From positions 1 through 64,000 of the forward strand of contig LUGL01000030.1 in assembly GCA_002796835.1 (NCBI GenBank): DNA of 64,000 nucleotides. The letters are read 5' to 3'. The position numbers were made by a program, and so were the translations under genes. This DNA comes from Elainella saxicola E1. Lineage in GTDB: Bacteria; Cyanobacteriota; Cyanobacteriia; Elainellales; Elainellaceae. Shown here in pieces: positions 7,099 through 15,338 of this stretch. Numbering within the stretch: position 1 is the stretch's first letter; each line of letters opens with the position of its first letter. The notes beneath the pieces are model-generated. The model searched no databases. It was not told the origin of the DNA and saw nothing but the letters and a program-made list of their open reading frames with translations.

Positions 7099-8105
7099 TT
7101 CAACAGCTCATGTTGACTAAAAAATTTCTGTAACTTCCATCCCAACGCCAATTTTTGATAGCCGCCTTGATAGAGCAACTGTTGGAGAAGTTTGGCTCTT
7201 TGCCATCCCAAAACTTTAGTTGCGCCCTGGAATAACGGGCCACCGATCGGCTGCTCTGTTGCCCCTCCCAGCTTTTGAACTCGTAAAGCTGCCTGTTCTT
7301 GCAGATCGGGCACATCGGGATAAACTTCATAAATAAATCGCTGGAATAAATTGGCGCAAACCTGGCGACTGCGAGGACTATCTTCATGTTGCAGCAAATT
7401 CTCGGTGCCTTTGCTGAGAGACAGAAAGGCAGATTGCCACGCCGCTGCTGTTTTGCGCTTGCTAAGGCTGTTCGTAATGCCCGATCGATAATAGGAACGA
7501 GCTCCCCAGCAGAAGTGAACTCCTTCACTTGCCAACAAAATACGGCTAAAGTAGTCAAAATCGTTAATTAAAGAGAGCCGCTCATCCCATTTTCCTGCTG
7601 CCTCAATCACGGGACGGGGAATGAGCCAAGCTGCCCCATGCATCATCAAATGATGGTGCCAAGCAGTCAACAACCAATCGATCGGCTGAAAGTCTGCCCA
7701 GAGCAACTGGGGCTTAAATTGCGCTTCTTCTGGCGATTTATAAAATCTTGCCCATTCTCCGGCAGCCACAATCCGTCCGGGCTGTTCTCCCATTTGTTGT
7801 AGCTGTCGTTCAATTTTATCAGGAGCTAATAAGTCATCGGCATCAAGGTATTGAATCCATTCCCCCTGGGCCTCTGCTAAAGCCCGATTTTCCGTTGCAC
7901 TTTGGCCTTGATTAGTTTGGTGAATGATTTTGACATTTGGAGCCGCAAATTGACGGGCAACGGCTAAAGTGTGATCGATCGATCCATCATCGACCACAAT
8001 CACTTCAATATTTTTCCAGGTTTGATTGAGCGCTGAAGCCAGACTGTCAGCCAGCCAAAGTTCAGCATTATAGGCAGGCATGAGAATAGAAACAAGGGGC
8101 GGCAT
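7083..8105 (-). CDS. Glycosyltransferase family 2
   Basis: A 340-residue inverting GT-A glycosyltransferase of surface-glycan synthesis. The N-terminal catalytic domain has PLVSILMPAYNAELWL, IEVIVVDDGSIDHT and the metal-binding IQYLDADDLLAPDKIE (DxD type) at about residues 88-103. A C-terminal helical tail of about 110 residues has no recognised domain. Its stop overlaps the start of the GT4 gene by 16 bases. Upstream, 383 bases including a MITE-like repeat separate it from the next gene of the cluster, so an internal promoter is possible there. Confidence 0.9.
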   Translation of the reverse strand: MPPLVSILMPAYNAELWLADSLASALNQTWKNIEVIVVDDGSIDHTLAVARQFAAPNVKIIHQTNQGQSATENRALAEAQGEWIQYLDADDLLAPDKIERQLQQMGEQPGRIVAAGEWARFYKSPEEAQFKPQLLWADFQPIDWLLTAWHHHLMMHGAAWLIPRPVIEAAGKWDERLSLINDFDYFSRILLASEGVHFCWGARSYYRSGITNSLSKRKTAAAWQSAFLSLSKGTENLLQHEDSPRSRQVCANLFQRFIYEVYPDVPDLQEQAALRVQKLGGATEQPIGGPLFQGATKVLGWQRAKLLQQLLYQGGYQKLALGWKLQKFFSQHELLKWQKF

Positions 8106-8178
8106 AGGGAATGTGAGATAGGTTTACAGAGTGAAAGAAACTGTTGGTAGATTATTAGGTAGTGTTCTAAAGCCTTTT

Positions 8179-8249
8179 GATCTCCCCCAACCCCCCTTAA
8201 AAAAGGGGGAGCCGAACCCAAGAGTGCCTTGAAGCCCCCCTTTTGTAGG
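8179..8249. repeat. C-rich hairpin repeat, partial relative of the neighbouring MITE core
   Basis: This stretch pairs runs of C with runs of G around CCCCCTTAAAAAAGGGGG and continues GCCGAACCCAAGAGTGCCTTGAAGC. The same layout (C-run, TTAAAAAA, G-run, CCGAGCC, then TTGAAGT) forms the core of the complete element that starts next to it at 8250, and of the copy at 27.1 kb. It looks like a truncated copy of the same family lying directly against a full one. Confidence 0.6.
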
Positions 8250-8407
8250 CTCAGTAGATCGCAAATCCTGTTGAGATCCCCCCTAGCCCCCCTTAAAAAA
8301 GGGGGAACCGAGCCGAAATAGTCTTGAAGTCCCCCTTTTTAAGGGGGATTTAGGGGGATCAAATACAAGCATTGTTATCAAAACAAATTCATTTTTGATC
8401 TACTGAG
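8250..8407. repeat. MITE-like element, copy 1 (158 bp)
   Basis: A 158-base non-coding element bounded by perfect 11-base inverted repeats CTCAGTAGATC (8250-8260) and GATCTACTGAG (8397-8407). The interior is a long imperfect palindrome of C- and G-runs. A second copy with the same ends, the same core and the same right-hand AAAACAAATTCATTTT segment is at 27078-27232. Size, ends and lack of coding fit a miniature inverted-repeat transposable element. No parent transposase with these ends is in the window. Confidence 0.75.
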
Positions 8408-8488
8408 GCTTTGCCTTCCCACAGGGTGGGGGGATTTAGGGAGAGTAAACTAGAGTTATTGTTATGACAAGAGGGTTTTAAAATACGC

Positions 8489-9481
8489 CTAAGCTTCTAC
8501 AACGAATGGTGAATCAGAGAATCGAGAATCTAGTTCTGCGTGGTTGATAATATGCTTCCAGGCATAGCGGAAATACCAGGGTTTTGATTTATCGACATAA
8601 TGGTGCAGGATAGCTTGCGGGGATAAAACTTCCTGACGATCGGGCATGACTACATAAGCCTCTGCCGGAACTGCCATGCGAGGTTGGCGCGCCATCAGCA
8701 TTGCTGTTATGGCCTGCTCCTGGTAATAACTTTTCCCTTCTCGATCGATCATGGTTTTGCACCAGAATTCCAGCTCTTCCCAATCCATCGCCTCACTTTG
8801 CAGACCGCAAACGCCGACGTTAATCCGTTCTGGAATTGGAACACCGGCTAATTCAGTCATCAGGTCACTGGAATAACCATAGACCGTTTTGATATCGACC
8901 ATGTGACAGGCGGATTGGGGCGATCGAAGCCAATCCATTAACAGCGTCGGTGAATGAAAGAACAACATGTCTGAATCTAGAACCAGTTTCCATCCCTGTG
9001 AACCCGCATGGATATCAGTCAGTTTCCGCAGATGGGGATAGGTCAAACGGTTCGATCGCAAAGCCGGAAATTTGTGTCGAGGTAAATTGGCGTCGAGGTG
9101 GGCTTCAATTTCCTGATAATCAATCATCCGCACATCTGGAAAAATGCGCTGAATCGCGGCTCGATGTTGAGCTTGCAGCGTACCATCGTCATAAATCACA
9201 GGACGTAAATACATCTTGGCCTGCTGTACCATCGAATAGGCACAAAAACAGGTTTGATACCAGAACATACGTCCGCTTAAGAAATGAATTTCAGCCGGAT
9301 TTTGCTGAACTGATAAAGGCTGGAGTTGGTAAGCCGCAGCTTCCATTTGGTGTTGTCCCCAGGCGTCAATGCTGCGCCGGAACGGATCGCGCTGAATCCA
9401 ACGCTGGACTAGACTTTTAGGTGCATAGTAGGACCAGTAAACCATGCGACCCAGACCGAGTTTTTTGACGATGGAGGACAT
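8489..9481 (-). CDS. Putative GT-A type glycosyltransferase (hypothetical)
   Basis: A 330-residue protein without a family I can name firmly. The middle carries WKLVLDSDMLFFHSPTLLMD (about residues 164-183), a DxD-like motif on a hydrophobic strand followed by FF, as in GT8-like and related GT-A enzymes that bind a metal-nucleotide sugar. An N-terminal IHFLSGRMFWYQTCFCAYSM segment and RPVIYDDGTL also resemble nucleotide-sugar transferases. There is no signal peptide or membrane span. It lies within the minus-strand polysaccharide cluster, 139 bases from the next gene upstream, which supports a glycan role. The substrate is unknown. Confidence 0.65.
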   Translation of the reverse strand: MSSIVKKLGLGRMVYWSYYAPKSLVQRWIQRDPFRRSIDAWGQHQMEAAAYQLQPLSVQQNPAEIHFLSGRMFWYQTCFCAYSMVQQAKMYLRPVIYDDGTLQAQHRAAIQRIFPDVRMIDYQEIEAHLDANLPRHKFPALRSNRLTYPHLRKLTDIHAGSQGWKLVLDSDMLFFHSPTLLMDWLRSPQSACHMVDIKTVYGYSSDLMTELAGVPIPERINVGVCGLQSEAMDWEELEFWCKTMIDREGKSYYQEQAITAMLMARQPRMAVPAEAYVVMPDRQEVLSPQAILHHYVDKSKPWYFRYAWKHIINHAELDSRFSDSPFVVEA

Positions 9482-9620
9482 AGGAGTGAGCCTTTGTGAG
9501 AATAGAAAGAATAGGGGCTGAAGACGATCGAATTAAAAAATAGCAATCAGATAAGGGTTCAATTAGGTATTCAATCCAGTATTTCGTGAAGCATTAGGCG
9601 ATATGTTAGGCTCAACCATT

Positions 9621-10637
9621 TCAATCCGATAGGCTGGCCAAACCCTCATACAGGCCACAAGCGCCCCACCAGCGCACATAGGAAGCGGCATTACGCCAGG
9701 GTTTATAGGTAATAAAGGCTTTTGCTTTGCGGGGGAAAACGGTCCAGGCTGGAATTTTTCGCCAGGTCCGAATGCGATGGGTATTGAGCACTTGCACTAA
9801 AGAAAGGGAAGCTGCATAGTTACGTTTGGCTAAATATTCGCGACTTAAACATTGTGCTGAAATGAGTTGAGTCAGCTGTAGTTCTGGGAAATAGCCAATT
9901 TGCCAACCTGCCGCCATCAATCTAAGCACGAGATCATTGTCCTGATTCAATGAAACGATCGGGTCAGGCTGTTTTTGAGAAGATTGATGATAAATGTTTG
10001 AAAGATGGTCTGCGTAAGCTGAAAAGGCCGATCGACGAACCGCTAAGCTGATGCCGTCTGGAGCAAAATCAGGATAGCTGGAGGCATGAGCTGTTGCTTC
10101 CTGATCGGAAAACTGAGGGCTGATCAAAGGCCGATCGCCAAAATCGCGTAACGCCAGTACCTTATAGAATTCTGCAATCCAGGGTTCAGGTTGGCTCTCA
10201 AATTCAGGCGCAGATTTTCCGGCAATTGCTCCCAACTGGGGATAGGACTGGAAGATTTGCCGCACCTGCAACAAATAATTGGGTTCCAGCACGTTATCGT
10301 CATTCACGAAAACCAACAGATCCCCCTGGGCTGCCTGAAAGCCTCTGAGACGAGCCGCTGCCAACCCTAATCTTTCTTCTCGAATTAACCGGACTTGCGT
10401 ATGCCAATCAATATCTACACCCGTGGAATAATTAGAGTAGGGGTAGGTGCAGTTGTGCTCATTCGCTTCATGCGGTCCCCTATCGTTGACTAACAGACGA
10501 TCGCTGGCACTATCAACAATAATCAGTTCCCATTGTTCTAGAAACAAATGTTGAAATTTAAGCGCGAGCAGAACTCTAGCAAGATGCCCAGCTTGAGGAT
10601 TGTGAGTGCAAAAGATGACACTGATTTCGGGCTTCAT
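9621..10637 (-). CDS. Glycosyltransferase family 2 (paralogue of the gene at 11435)
   Basis: A 338-residue GT2 enzyme. The start ISVIFCTHNPQAGHLARVLL and the metal-site LLVFVNDDNVLEPNYLLQV define the catalytic domain, and a C-terminal helical region ends YVRWWGACGLYEGLASL. The gene two positions upstream (11435-12364) has the same layout, the same RLRGFQ-A-G segment and the same YIRWRGACGLYEGLA ending, so the pair arose by duplication and now flanks an acyltransferase gene. It has a longer insert (about 45-85) than its paralogue. Its likely role is sugar addition in the same exported glycan. Donor and acceptor are unknown. Confidence 0.88.
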   Translation of the reverse strand: MKPEISVIFCTHNPQAGHLARVLLALKFQHLFLEQWELIIVDSASDRLLVNDRGPHEANEHNCTYPYSNYSTGVDIDWHTQVRLIREERLGLAAARLRGFQAAQGDLLVFVNDDNVLEPNYLLQVRQIFQSYPQLGAIAGKSAPEFESQPEPWIAEFYKVLALRDFGDRPLISPQFSDQEATAHASSYPDFAPDGISLAVRRSAFSAYADHLSNIYHQSSQKQPDPIVSLNQDNDLVLRLMAAGWQIGYFPELQLTQLISAQCLSREYLAKRNYAASLSLVQVLNTHRIRTWRKIPAWTVFPRKAKAFITYKPWRNAASYVRWWGACGLYEGLASLSD

Positions 10638-10712
10638 GAGAGGTGTTATGGAATAGATTCAGCAATTTCAGTAATTTCAGTATCTCGGTTGGATGTCTGC
10701 GATAACGTTCGC

Positions 10713-11435
10713 TTAGCAACGGAGTTGTTTGTTTTGAAGAGACAGTTGTGTTTGCGTTCTCAACTTTTCCCGTAACCAGGTAATTTCTTTCCGCTTCACA
10801 GTGGCAGGTACACCGGCAGCAATGCAGTGATCAGGAATATCTTTCGTTACAATTGAACCGGCTGCAATCACGCTATGTTCACCAATGCTGACATCCTTCA
10901 GAATTTGGCTATGCATACCAATCCAAACATGGTCTGCGATCGTAATGGCATGGGCAACATTAATGCGCTGCTGCGTTGCTAAATCAAGAATAGTGTGGGA
11001 ATCGCCACAGCGAATATCAATGCCATGAGACAACATGCAGTCTGCCCCAATTTGAATCACAGCATCTGGATCGGCAATCCCAATATTGGCTTCAACAATG
11101 GTGGTTGCAGCCCCAATTTCAATGCGACAGCGATCGTCCGCCAGCCACAAACAGCCCCCTTGAATTTGACAGCGATCGGCGATCAGCAGGTGATTGTCAG
11201 ACCCATGGATTTGAATTTTGAGATCATGCAGGTGCACCCCAGGTGCGATCCAAACGCAATTATTATTGCCACGCACCTCAATTTCCACATTTTTGAGATA
11301 GGGCAATGTGCTCGCGGTGTCAATTTGAATTACATTGTGTTGTCCCTGAATCTGTTGGCGAGTGCCTTGATACGCATAGAAACAGTGGGCTAAGAACGAT
11401 CGCACCTGCGAAGAAGATTTCAAAGCTCGCCACAT
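10713..11435 (-). CDS. Left-handed beta-helix acyltransferase (hexapeptide repeat)
   Basis: Predicted O- or N-acetyltransferase using acetyl-CoA to modify a sugar. The protein is built of hexapeptide-like coils (NNNCVWIAPGVHL, DNHLLIADRC, IQIGADCMLSHGIDI) ending in the classical ITIADHVWIGMHSQILK, SIGEHSVIAAGSIVTKDI and CIAAGVPAT segment of the maltose/galactoside acetyltransferase type, with His in DSHTI. I start it at the ATG at 11435 (240 residues). It shares one base with the stop of the upstream GT2 gene (TAATG) and has AGGAGA just before. The longer frame from 11726 has a nonsense-like N-terminus inside the GT2 gene. The arrangement implies translational coupling. Confidence 0.86.
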   Translation of the reverse strand: MWRALKSSSQVRSFLAHCFYAYQGTRQQIQGQHNVIQIDTASTLPYLKNVEIEVRGNNNCVWIAPGVHLHDLKIQIHGSDNHLLIADRCQIQGGCLWLADDRCRIEIGAATTIVEANIGIADPDAVIQIGADCMLSHGIDIRCGDSHTILDLATQQRINVAHAITIADHVWIGMHSQILKDVSIGEHSVIAAGSIVTKDIPDHCIAAGVPATVKRKEITWLREKLRTQTQLSLQNKQLRC

Positions 11436-12364
11436 TAGTTTGTCTCCTGAATATTCGCTAACCCTTCGTATAACCCACAGGCCCCACGCCAGCGAATATA
11501 GGCTGCTGTGTCTTTCCATGCCTGATATTGAAAGAATGCTTTCAGTTGGCGAAGCCCGACTGTCCATCCGGCAATTTTGGACCAGGGGCAAATGTGATAG
11601 ATATTTAACACCTGTACCCACGATCGCGAGGAATCGTGATTCAGTCTGGCCAGGTAGCTTGGATCCAACCGTCCGGGTGGAATGATGTGAGTTAGCATCA
11701 AAGCAGGGAAATATCCCACCTGCCAACCTCCCTGCAAGACACTTAACACCATGTCGTTATCACCGCCTGAGGTGAGCTGGTTGCCTTTGCGATCGGAAAC
11801 CACGTTTAAACCCAATTGAATCCGTTTCACATAGGACTCAAGTGCCTGCTTGCGAATGGCCATCCCTGCTCCGATCGGCGCATAGTCTGGATAGGTTTCC
11901 ACCTGATGAGACATCGGAGAAATGAGAATCTGCTCGCCCAGATCGCGTAATGCGAGTGAGGCATAAAAAGGCGCAAGCCATTCGGGCGGAGTACTTTCGA
12001 ATTCGGGCAGGGATTTGCCGCCAAAAGCCCCCAATGTTGGGTGCTGCTGAGCAATCTGGTGAACATGCAGCAGATAATTCGGGTCCAGCAAATTGTCATC
12101 ATCGACATAGAGCAGCCACGATCCCCTAGCCTCCTGGAAACCGCGCAACCGAGCGGGTGTCAGTCCTAGGGTTTCCTCACGCACAATTTTTCCCTGAGGA
12201 TGCCAGTCAAGCTGCCAATTGAGCGCGAGAGGAGTAGCGCTGGCATTGTCTACGAGAATGAGTTCCCACTCTGCACGGTCCAGAGTTTGAGACTGGAGGC
12301 ATTGCAGAACACGTTGTAAATAATGTGGTTTTGGATTGTAAGTACAGATGATGATGCTGAGCAT
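11435..12364 (-). CDS. Glycosyltransferase family 2 (paralogue of the gene at 9621)
   Basis: A 309-residue GT2 glycosyltransferase. It opens MLSIIICTYNPKPHYLQRVL, has WELILVDNASATPL, and a metal-binding WLLYVDDDNLLDPNYLL. The tail ends YIRWRGACGLYEGLANI, shared with the protein encoded at 9621-10637. The stop codon overlaps the start of the downstream acyltransferase by one base, so the two are translated together. It probably adds one sugar to the ABC-exported glycan. The nearest upstream gene (acyltransferase) ends 54 bases away on the same strand. Confidence 0.9.
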   Translation of the reverse strand: MLSIIICTYNPKPHYLQRVLQCLQSQTLDRAEWELILVDNASATPLALNWQLDWHPQGKIVREETLGLTPARLRGFQEARGSWLLYVDDDNLLDPNYLLHVHQIAQQHPTLGAFGGKSLPEFESTPPEWLAPFYASLALRDLGEQILISPMSHQVETYPDYAPIGAGMAIRKQALESYVKRIQLGLNVVSDRKGNQLTSGGDNDMVLSVLQGGWQVGYFPALMLTHIIPPGRLDPSYLARLNHDSSRSWVQVLNIYHICPWSKIAGWTVGLRQLKAFFQYQAWKDTAAYIRWRGACGLYEGLANIQETN

Positions 12365-12418
12365 AGGAAGTAATTAGGGATAATCGTTTGAAAAAGAACA
12401 GGATGATGAAGAGAATAA

Positions 12419-13072
12419 TTAGCGTGTGCGGATGACTTTTGCGGGAATACCGACGGCGATCGAATAAGGCGGCAAATCTTGACAAACCACAGCCCCGGCC
12501 CCCACCACGCAGCCATCCCCGATCGTTACACCACCCAACACAGTGACACCGCCACCCAGCCACACATCTTCGCCAATCACGGTTGGCAGCGGAATATCAG
12601 GCTGATCGCGGATACACCGATCGCGTTGGCAGATCGTATGATTTGAGGACAAAATCACGCAGTTCATCGCAATCAAACTATCCTTGCCAATCTTCACGCC
12701 GCCATGGCCGTAAATGATCGTATTTGGGCCTAGAAAAACATGATCTGCAATCGTAATCGAGCCGCCGTAGCTGTGCAAAATCACGCCTTTTGAGAGGGTG
12801 ACTTGATCGCCAATTTCTAAAATTCCCCATTTTCCCTGAGCCCGTCCCAGATCAAAGTCAGTAGAATTGCCAATCGTACAATTTCGGCCACACTGAATTC
12901 CCATTTGACGTAACAACCAGCGACGATAGATTTGTTTGGCGTGGAATAGCCGGTTTAGGGGGGCTGTGACCCAACGATTAGGGGAAGGAGCAACAGGTGT
13001 TGGGGAAGAGGGCTGGCTGTTGAATCTGCTGCTTAACTTGTGACTAAGCATAGACAGTGTATTGGGCATCAT
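12419..13072 (-). CDS. Left-handed beta-helix acyltransferase (WcaB/CysE-like hexapeptide family)
   Basis: A 217-residue sugar acetyltransferase candidate. Hexapeptide turns run through LEIGDQVTLSKGVILH, ITIADHVFLGPNTIIYGHGG and CVILSSNHTI, which holds the likely catalytic His, then IGEDVWLGGGVTVLGG, TIGDGCVVGAGAVVCQDL and the closing SIAVGIPAKVI. I choose the ATG at 13072 because GGAGG lies seven bases before it. A frame from 13162 is longer but lies inside the Wzt gene, and an ATG at 13051 has no ribosome site. The gene overlaps the 3' end of wzt by 29 bases, implying coupled expression with the exporter. Confidence 0.87.
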   Translation of the reverse strand: MMPNTLSMLSHKLSSRFNSQPSSPTPVAPSPNRWVTAPLNRLFHAKQIYRRWLLRQMGIQCGRNCTIGNSTDFDLGRAQGKWGILEIGDQVTLSKGVILHSYGGSITIADHVFLGPNTIIYGHGGVKIGKDSLIAMNCVILSSNHTICQRDRCIRDQPDIPLPTVIGEDVWLGGGVTVLGGVTIGDGCVVGAGAVVCQDLPPYSIAVGIPAKVIRTR

Positions 13073-14291
13073 TTTCCAGCCTCCACTGTGCAGGAATATT
13101 AAAGGGACCAATGATGTCAACCGAAGGCAGATTGGCCATAAACTGCGGCGAGATGAAATCAAACGTTAATGCATCTGTAATCGAGTCATAGTCTTGATGG
13201 TTATCGCCTAACCAGATCGAAATCTTATAGCTGCCTGAATGCAGCGGTAGGTGATCAATCTGCATCGTTGCAATGCCCGATCGCATACTGCGAGGCTGAA
13301 ATCCCTTGGTATGAATGCGAGGATTCGTGCCAAACAGGGGCATACCATATAAGCTAGAAACCACCATACCGACGATCGGCGGATTCAGATCCCAGGGGGA
13401 TTCAAAGTGAACATTTACCTTTAAAGTGCCTTGTTCCAATAAATCTTGATCGAGTTCTACTTTTTGAATATGTGGATTATTCAATTCCCGATCTCTGACA
13501 AAAGTATTTTGGTTGATCTCGTTGTTGTAAAGGCTTAATGCTTCCATGCTGCTGGTATAGGCTCGCACCTGTCCTTTGTCCAGCACTAATCCCCGATCGC
13601 ACAAGCTGGCAATGGCGCTGCTGTTGTGGCTAACGAACAAGATCGTCCGACCTTCGGTGCTGACTTCCTGCATCTTCCCCAGACATTTTTTCTGGAAGGT
13701 GGTATCACCAACGGCGAGCACTTCGTCCACCACCAAAATTTCAGGTTCTAGGTGCGCCGCAACCGCAAAGGCCAGCCGCACATACATACCGGAAGAATAG
13801 CGTTTAACAGGGGTATCCAGAAACTTCTCAACTTCAGCAAAGCTGACAATTTCATCAAACTTCCGCCGAATTTCGGTACGGCTCATGCCCAGAATCGCGC
13901 CGTTCAGATAAATATTTTCGCGTCCTGTCAGTTCCGGATGAAAGCCCGTTCCCACTTCTAGCAAACTGGCCACTCTGCCGCGAATGCCGATCCGCCCCTG
14001 GGTGGGTTCTGTAATGCGGCTCAGCACTTTCAGTAGGGTGGATTTGCCAGCACCGTTGCGCCCGATCACGCCCACCCGATCGCCCTGCCGGATGTCAAAT
14101 GAGACGTTTTTGAGCGCCCAAAATTCTTCTCCGATCGCCTGTTTCTTCGTGGATGATTTGCGGAAAGGCCGCATTAAAGCCTTGGTGCGGCGACCAATCA
14201 CATCTCGAAAGGACTGATAGCGTTCCTGGCGTTGCTGTCCCAGAATATATTTCTTGCTAAGATTTTCAACTTGTACAATCACATCTGACAT
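13044..14291 (-). CDS. wzt: Polysaccharide ABC exporter ATPase with C-terminal glycan-binding domain (Wzt-like)
   Basis: ATPase of a polysaccharide/O-antigen-type ABC exporter. The nucleotide-binding domain (about residues 1-240) has GRNGAGKST (Walker A), the family-specific YSSGMYVRLAFAV signature and EILVVDEVLAVGD (Walker B). Residues about 270-410 form a second domain with WDLNPPIVGMVVSSLYGMPL, as in the Wzt C-terminal beta-sandwich that recognises the capped glycan end in proteins exporting terminated chains. A GGGAG site precedes the ATG. The permease gene is 13 bases upstream and an acyltransferase overlaps the 3' end. The extra domain suggests export of a chain with a defined non-reducing cap, possibly set by the methyltransferases in this cluster (inference). 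Confidence 0.92.
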   Translation of the reverse strand: MSDVIVQVENLSKKYILGQQRQERYQSFRDVIGRRTKALMRPFRKSSTKKQAIGEEFWALKNVSFDIRQGDRVGVIGRNGAGKSTLLKVLSRITEPTQGRIGIRGRVASLLEVGTGFHPELTGRENIYLNGAILGMSRTEIRRKFDEIVSFAEVEKFLDTPVKRYSSGMYVRLAFAVAAHLEPEILVVDEVLAVGDTTFQKKCLGKMQEVSTEGRTILFVSHNSSAIASLCDRGLVLDKGQVRAYTSSMEALSLYNNEINQNTFVRDRELNNPHIQKVELDQDLLEQGTLKVNVHFESPWDLNPPIVGMVVSSLYGMPLFGTNPRIHTKGFQPRSMRSGIATMQIDHLPLHSGSYKISIWLGDNHQDYDSITDALTFDFISPQFMANLPSVDIIGPFNIPAQWRLENDAQYTVYA

Positions 14292-14304
14292 GGTTGGTCA
14301 CTCC

Positions 14305-15135
14305 CTAAATCACATCGGCAAAAGTGCGTTCATAGGCCCGAAAGTAATGGACACCACCCGCAAACAGCAGAACCACCAGGCCGGTCGATAGGAAAAATCC
14401 AGGTAAATACAGTTGGGTTTGGCCACCCAGAATCGCCCAGCGAAATCCGTCGATCACGCCTACCATCGGATTGAGGGAATAGAGCCAACGCCATGCTTCC
14501 GGGACAATACTGCTGCTAAATCCCACTGGCGAAACATAAAGACCAAACTGAATAATAAAAGGAACGATGTAGCGAAAGTCCCGATATTTCACATTCAAGG
14601 CGGCTAACCATAAACCTGCGCCCATAGCTGCAATAAATGCAATTAAGATAAAACCGGGCAGTGTCAGAATCCGCCAGCTCGGCACAAAGTCATACCAGGC
14701 CATGAGCGCCAGCAGAACTATCCCAGAGATCAAAAAATCGACAAAGCTGACAATTACGGCACTCGTGGGCACGACCAGGCGGGGAAAATAAACTTTGGAA
14801 ATTAAATTGGCGTTCGAAATCAGGCTGTTGCTGCATTCGGACAGGGCATTGGCGAAGAACTGCCAGGGCAACATCGCCGAAAACACCAGGATTGGATAGG
14901 GAACCCCATCGGAAGGAAGTTTTGCTAATCCACCAAATACCACCGTAAACACAATCATGGTGAGCACGGGCCGAATCAAAGCCCAGGCTACGCCGATCGC
15001 CGTTTGTTTATAGCGGACCAGGATGTCTCGCCAAGCCAGGAAGTAGAAGAGTTCTCGATAGCGCCAGAGATCCTGCCAATATTGACGTTCAGAGCGGCCT
15101 GCCTCGATCACCAGTGGTTTGGAATAGTTGCTCAT
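14305..15135 (-). CDS. wzm: Polysaccharide ABC exporter permease (Wzm-like, ABC-2 type)
   Basis: Inner-membrane subunit that forms the glycan channel with the adjacent ATPase. The 276-residue protein has a cytosolic N-terminus (SERQYWQDLWRYRELFYFLAWRDILVRYKQT, a typical gate/amphipathic segment), then about six hydrophobic spans, including MIVFTVVFGGLAKLPSDG, FLISGIVLLALMAWY and ILIAFIAAMGAGLWLAALNV. It contains the conserved KYRDFRY, a SPVGF segment and LNPMVGVIDGFRWA. It is first in the minus-strand cluster, and its upstream region (15136-15338) is shared with the divergent wza-like gene. Confidence 0.92.
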   Translation of the reverse strand: MSNYSKPLVIEAGRSERQYWQDLWRYRELFYFLAWRDILVRYKQTAIGVAWALIRPVLTMIVFTVVFGGLAKLPSDGVPYPILVFSAMLPWQFFANALSECSNSLISNANLISKVYFPRLVVPTSAVIVSFVDFLISGIVLLALMAWYDFVPSWRILTLPGFILIAFIAAMGAGLWLAALNVKYRDFRYIVPFIIQFGLYVSPVGFSSSIVPEAWRWLYSLNPMVGVIDGFRWAILGGQTQLYLPGFFLSTGLVVLLFAGGVHYFRAYERTFADVI

Positions 15136-15221
15136 TGCAGATTAGGTCACAGGTGGAGATTGAAAGATTACTTCCACCATGGCCGTTGCGACCTCGCGAT
15201 CATGTCTACGATCTGTTCAAC

Positions 15222-15250
15222 TTGGTGTTTGTCTTTGCCCCCTGTATAAC
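15222..15250 (+). promoter_or_regulatory. Candidate sigma-70-type promoter for the wza-wzc pair
   Basis: TTGGTG (15222-15227) and TATAAC (15245-15250) are separated by exactly 17 bases in the 203-base divergent region between wzm and the wza-like gene. It would drive plus-strand transcription starting near 15257, leaving a leader of about 80 bases. This is a by-eye match only. Confidence 0.4.
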
Positions 15251-15338
15251 TTTTGCAGCCTATACGGGTTTGCAAATCGTCACAAGGGAATACTGAAATT
15301 AATCGACCTTTGCACTCTCACGCACCAGATCAAGCACC

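Noticed and set aside
13073-13162. N-terminal extension of the acyltransferase at 12419
   Set aside because: Lies within the Wzt gene; the ATG at 13072 with GGAGG seven bases upstream fits the family better.
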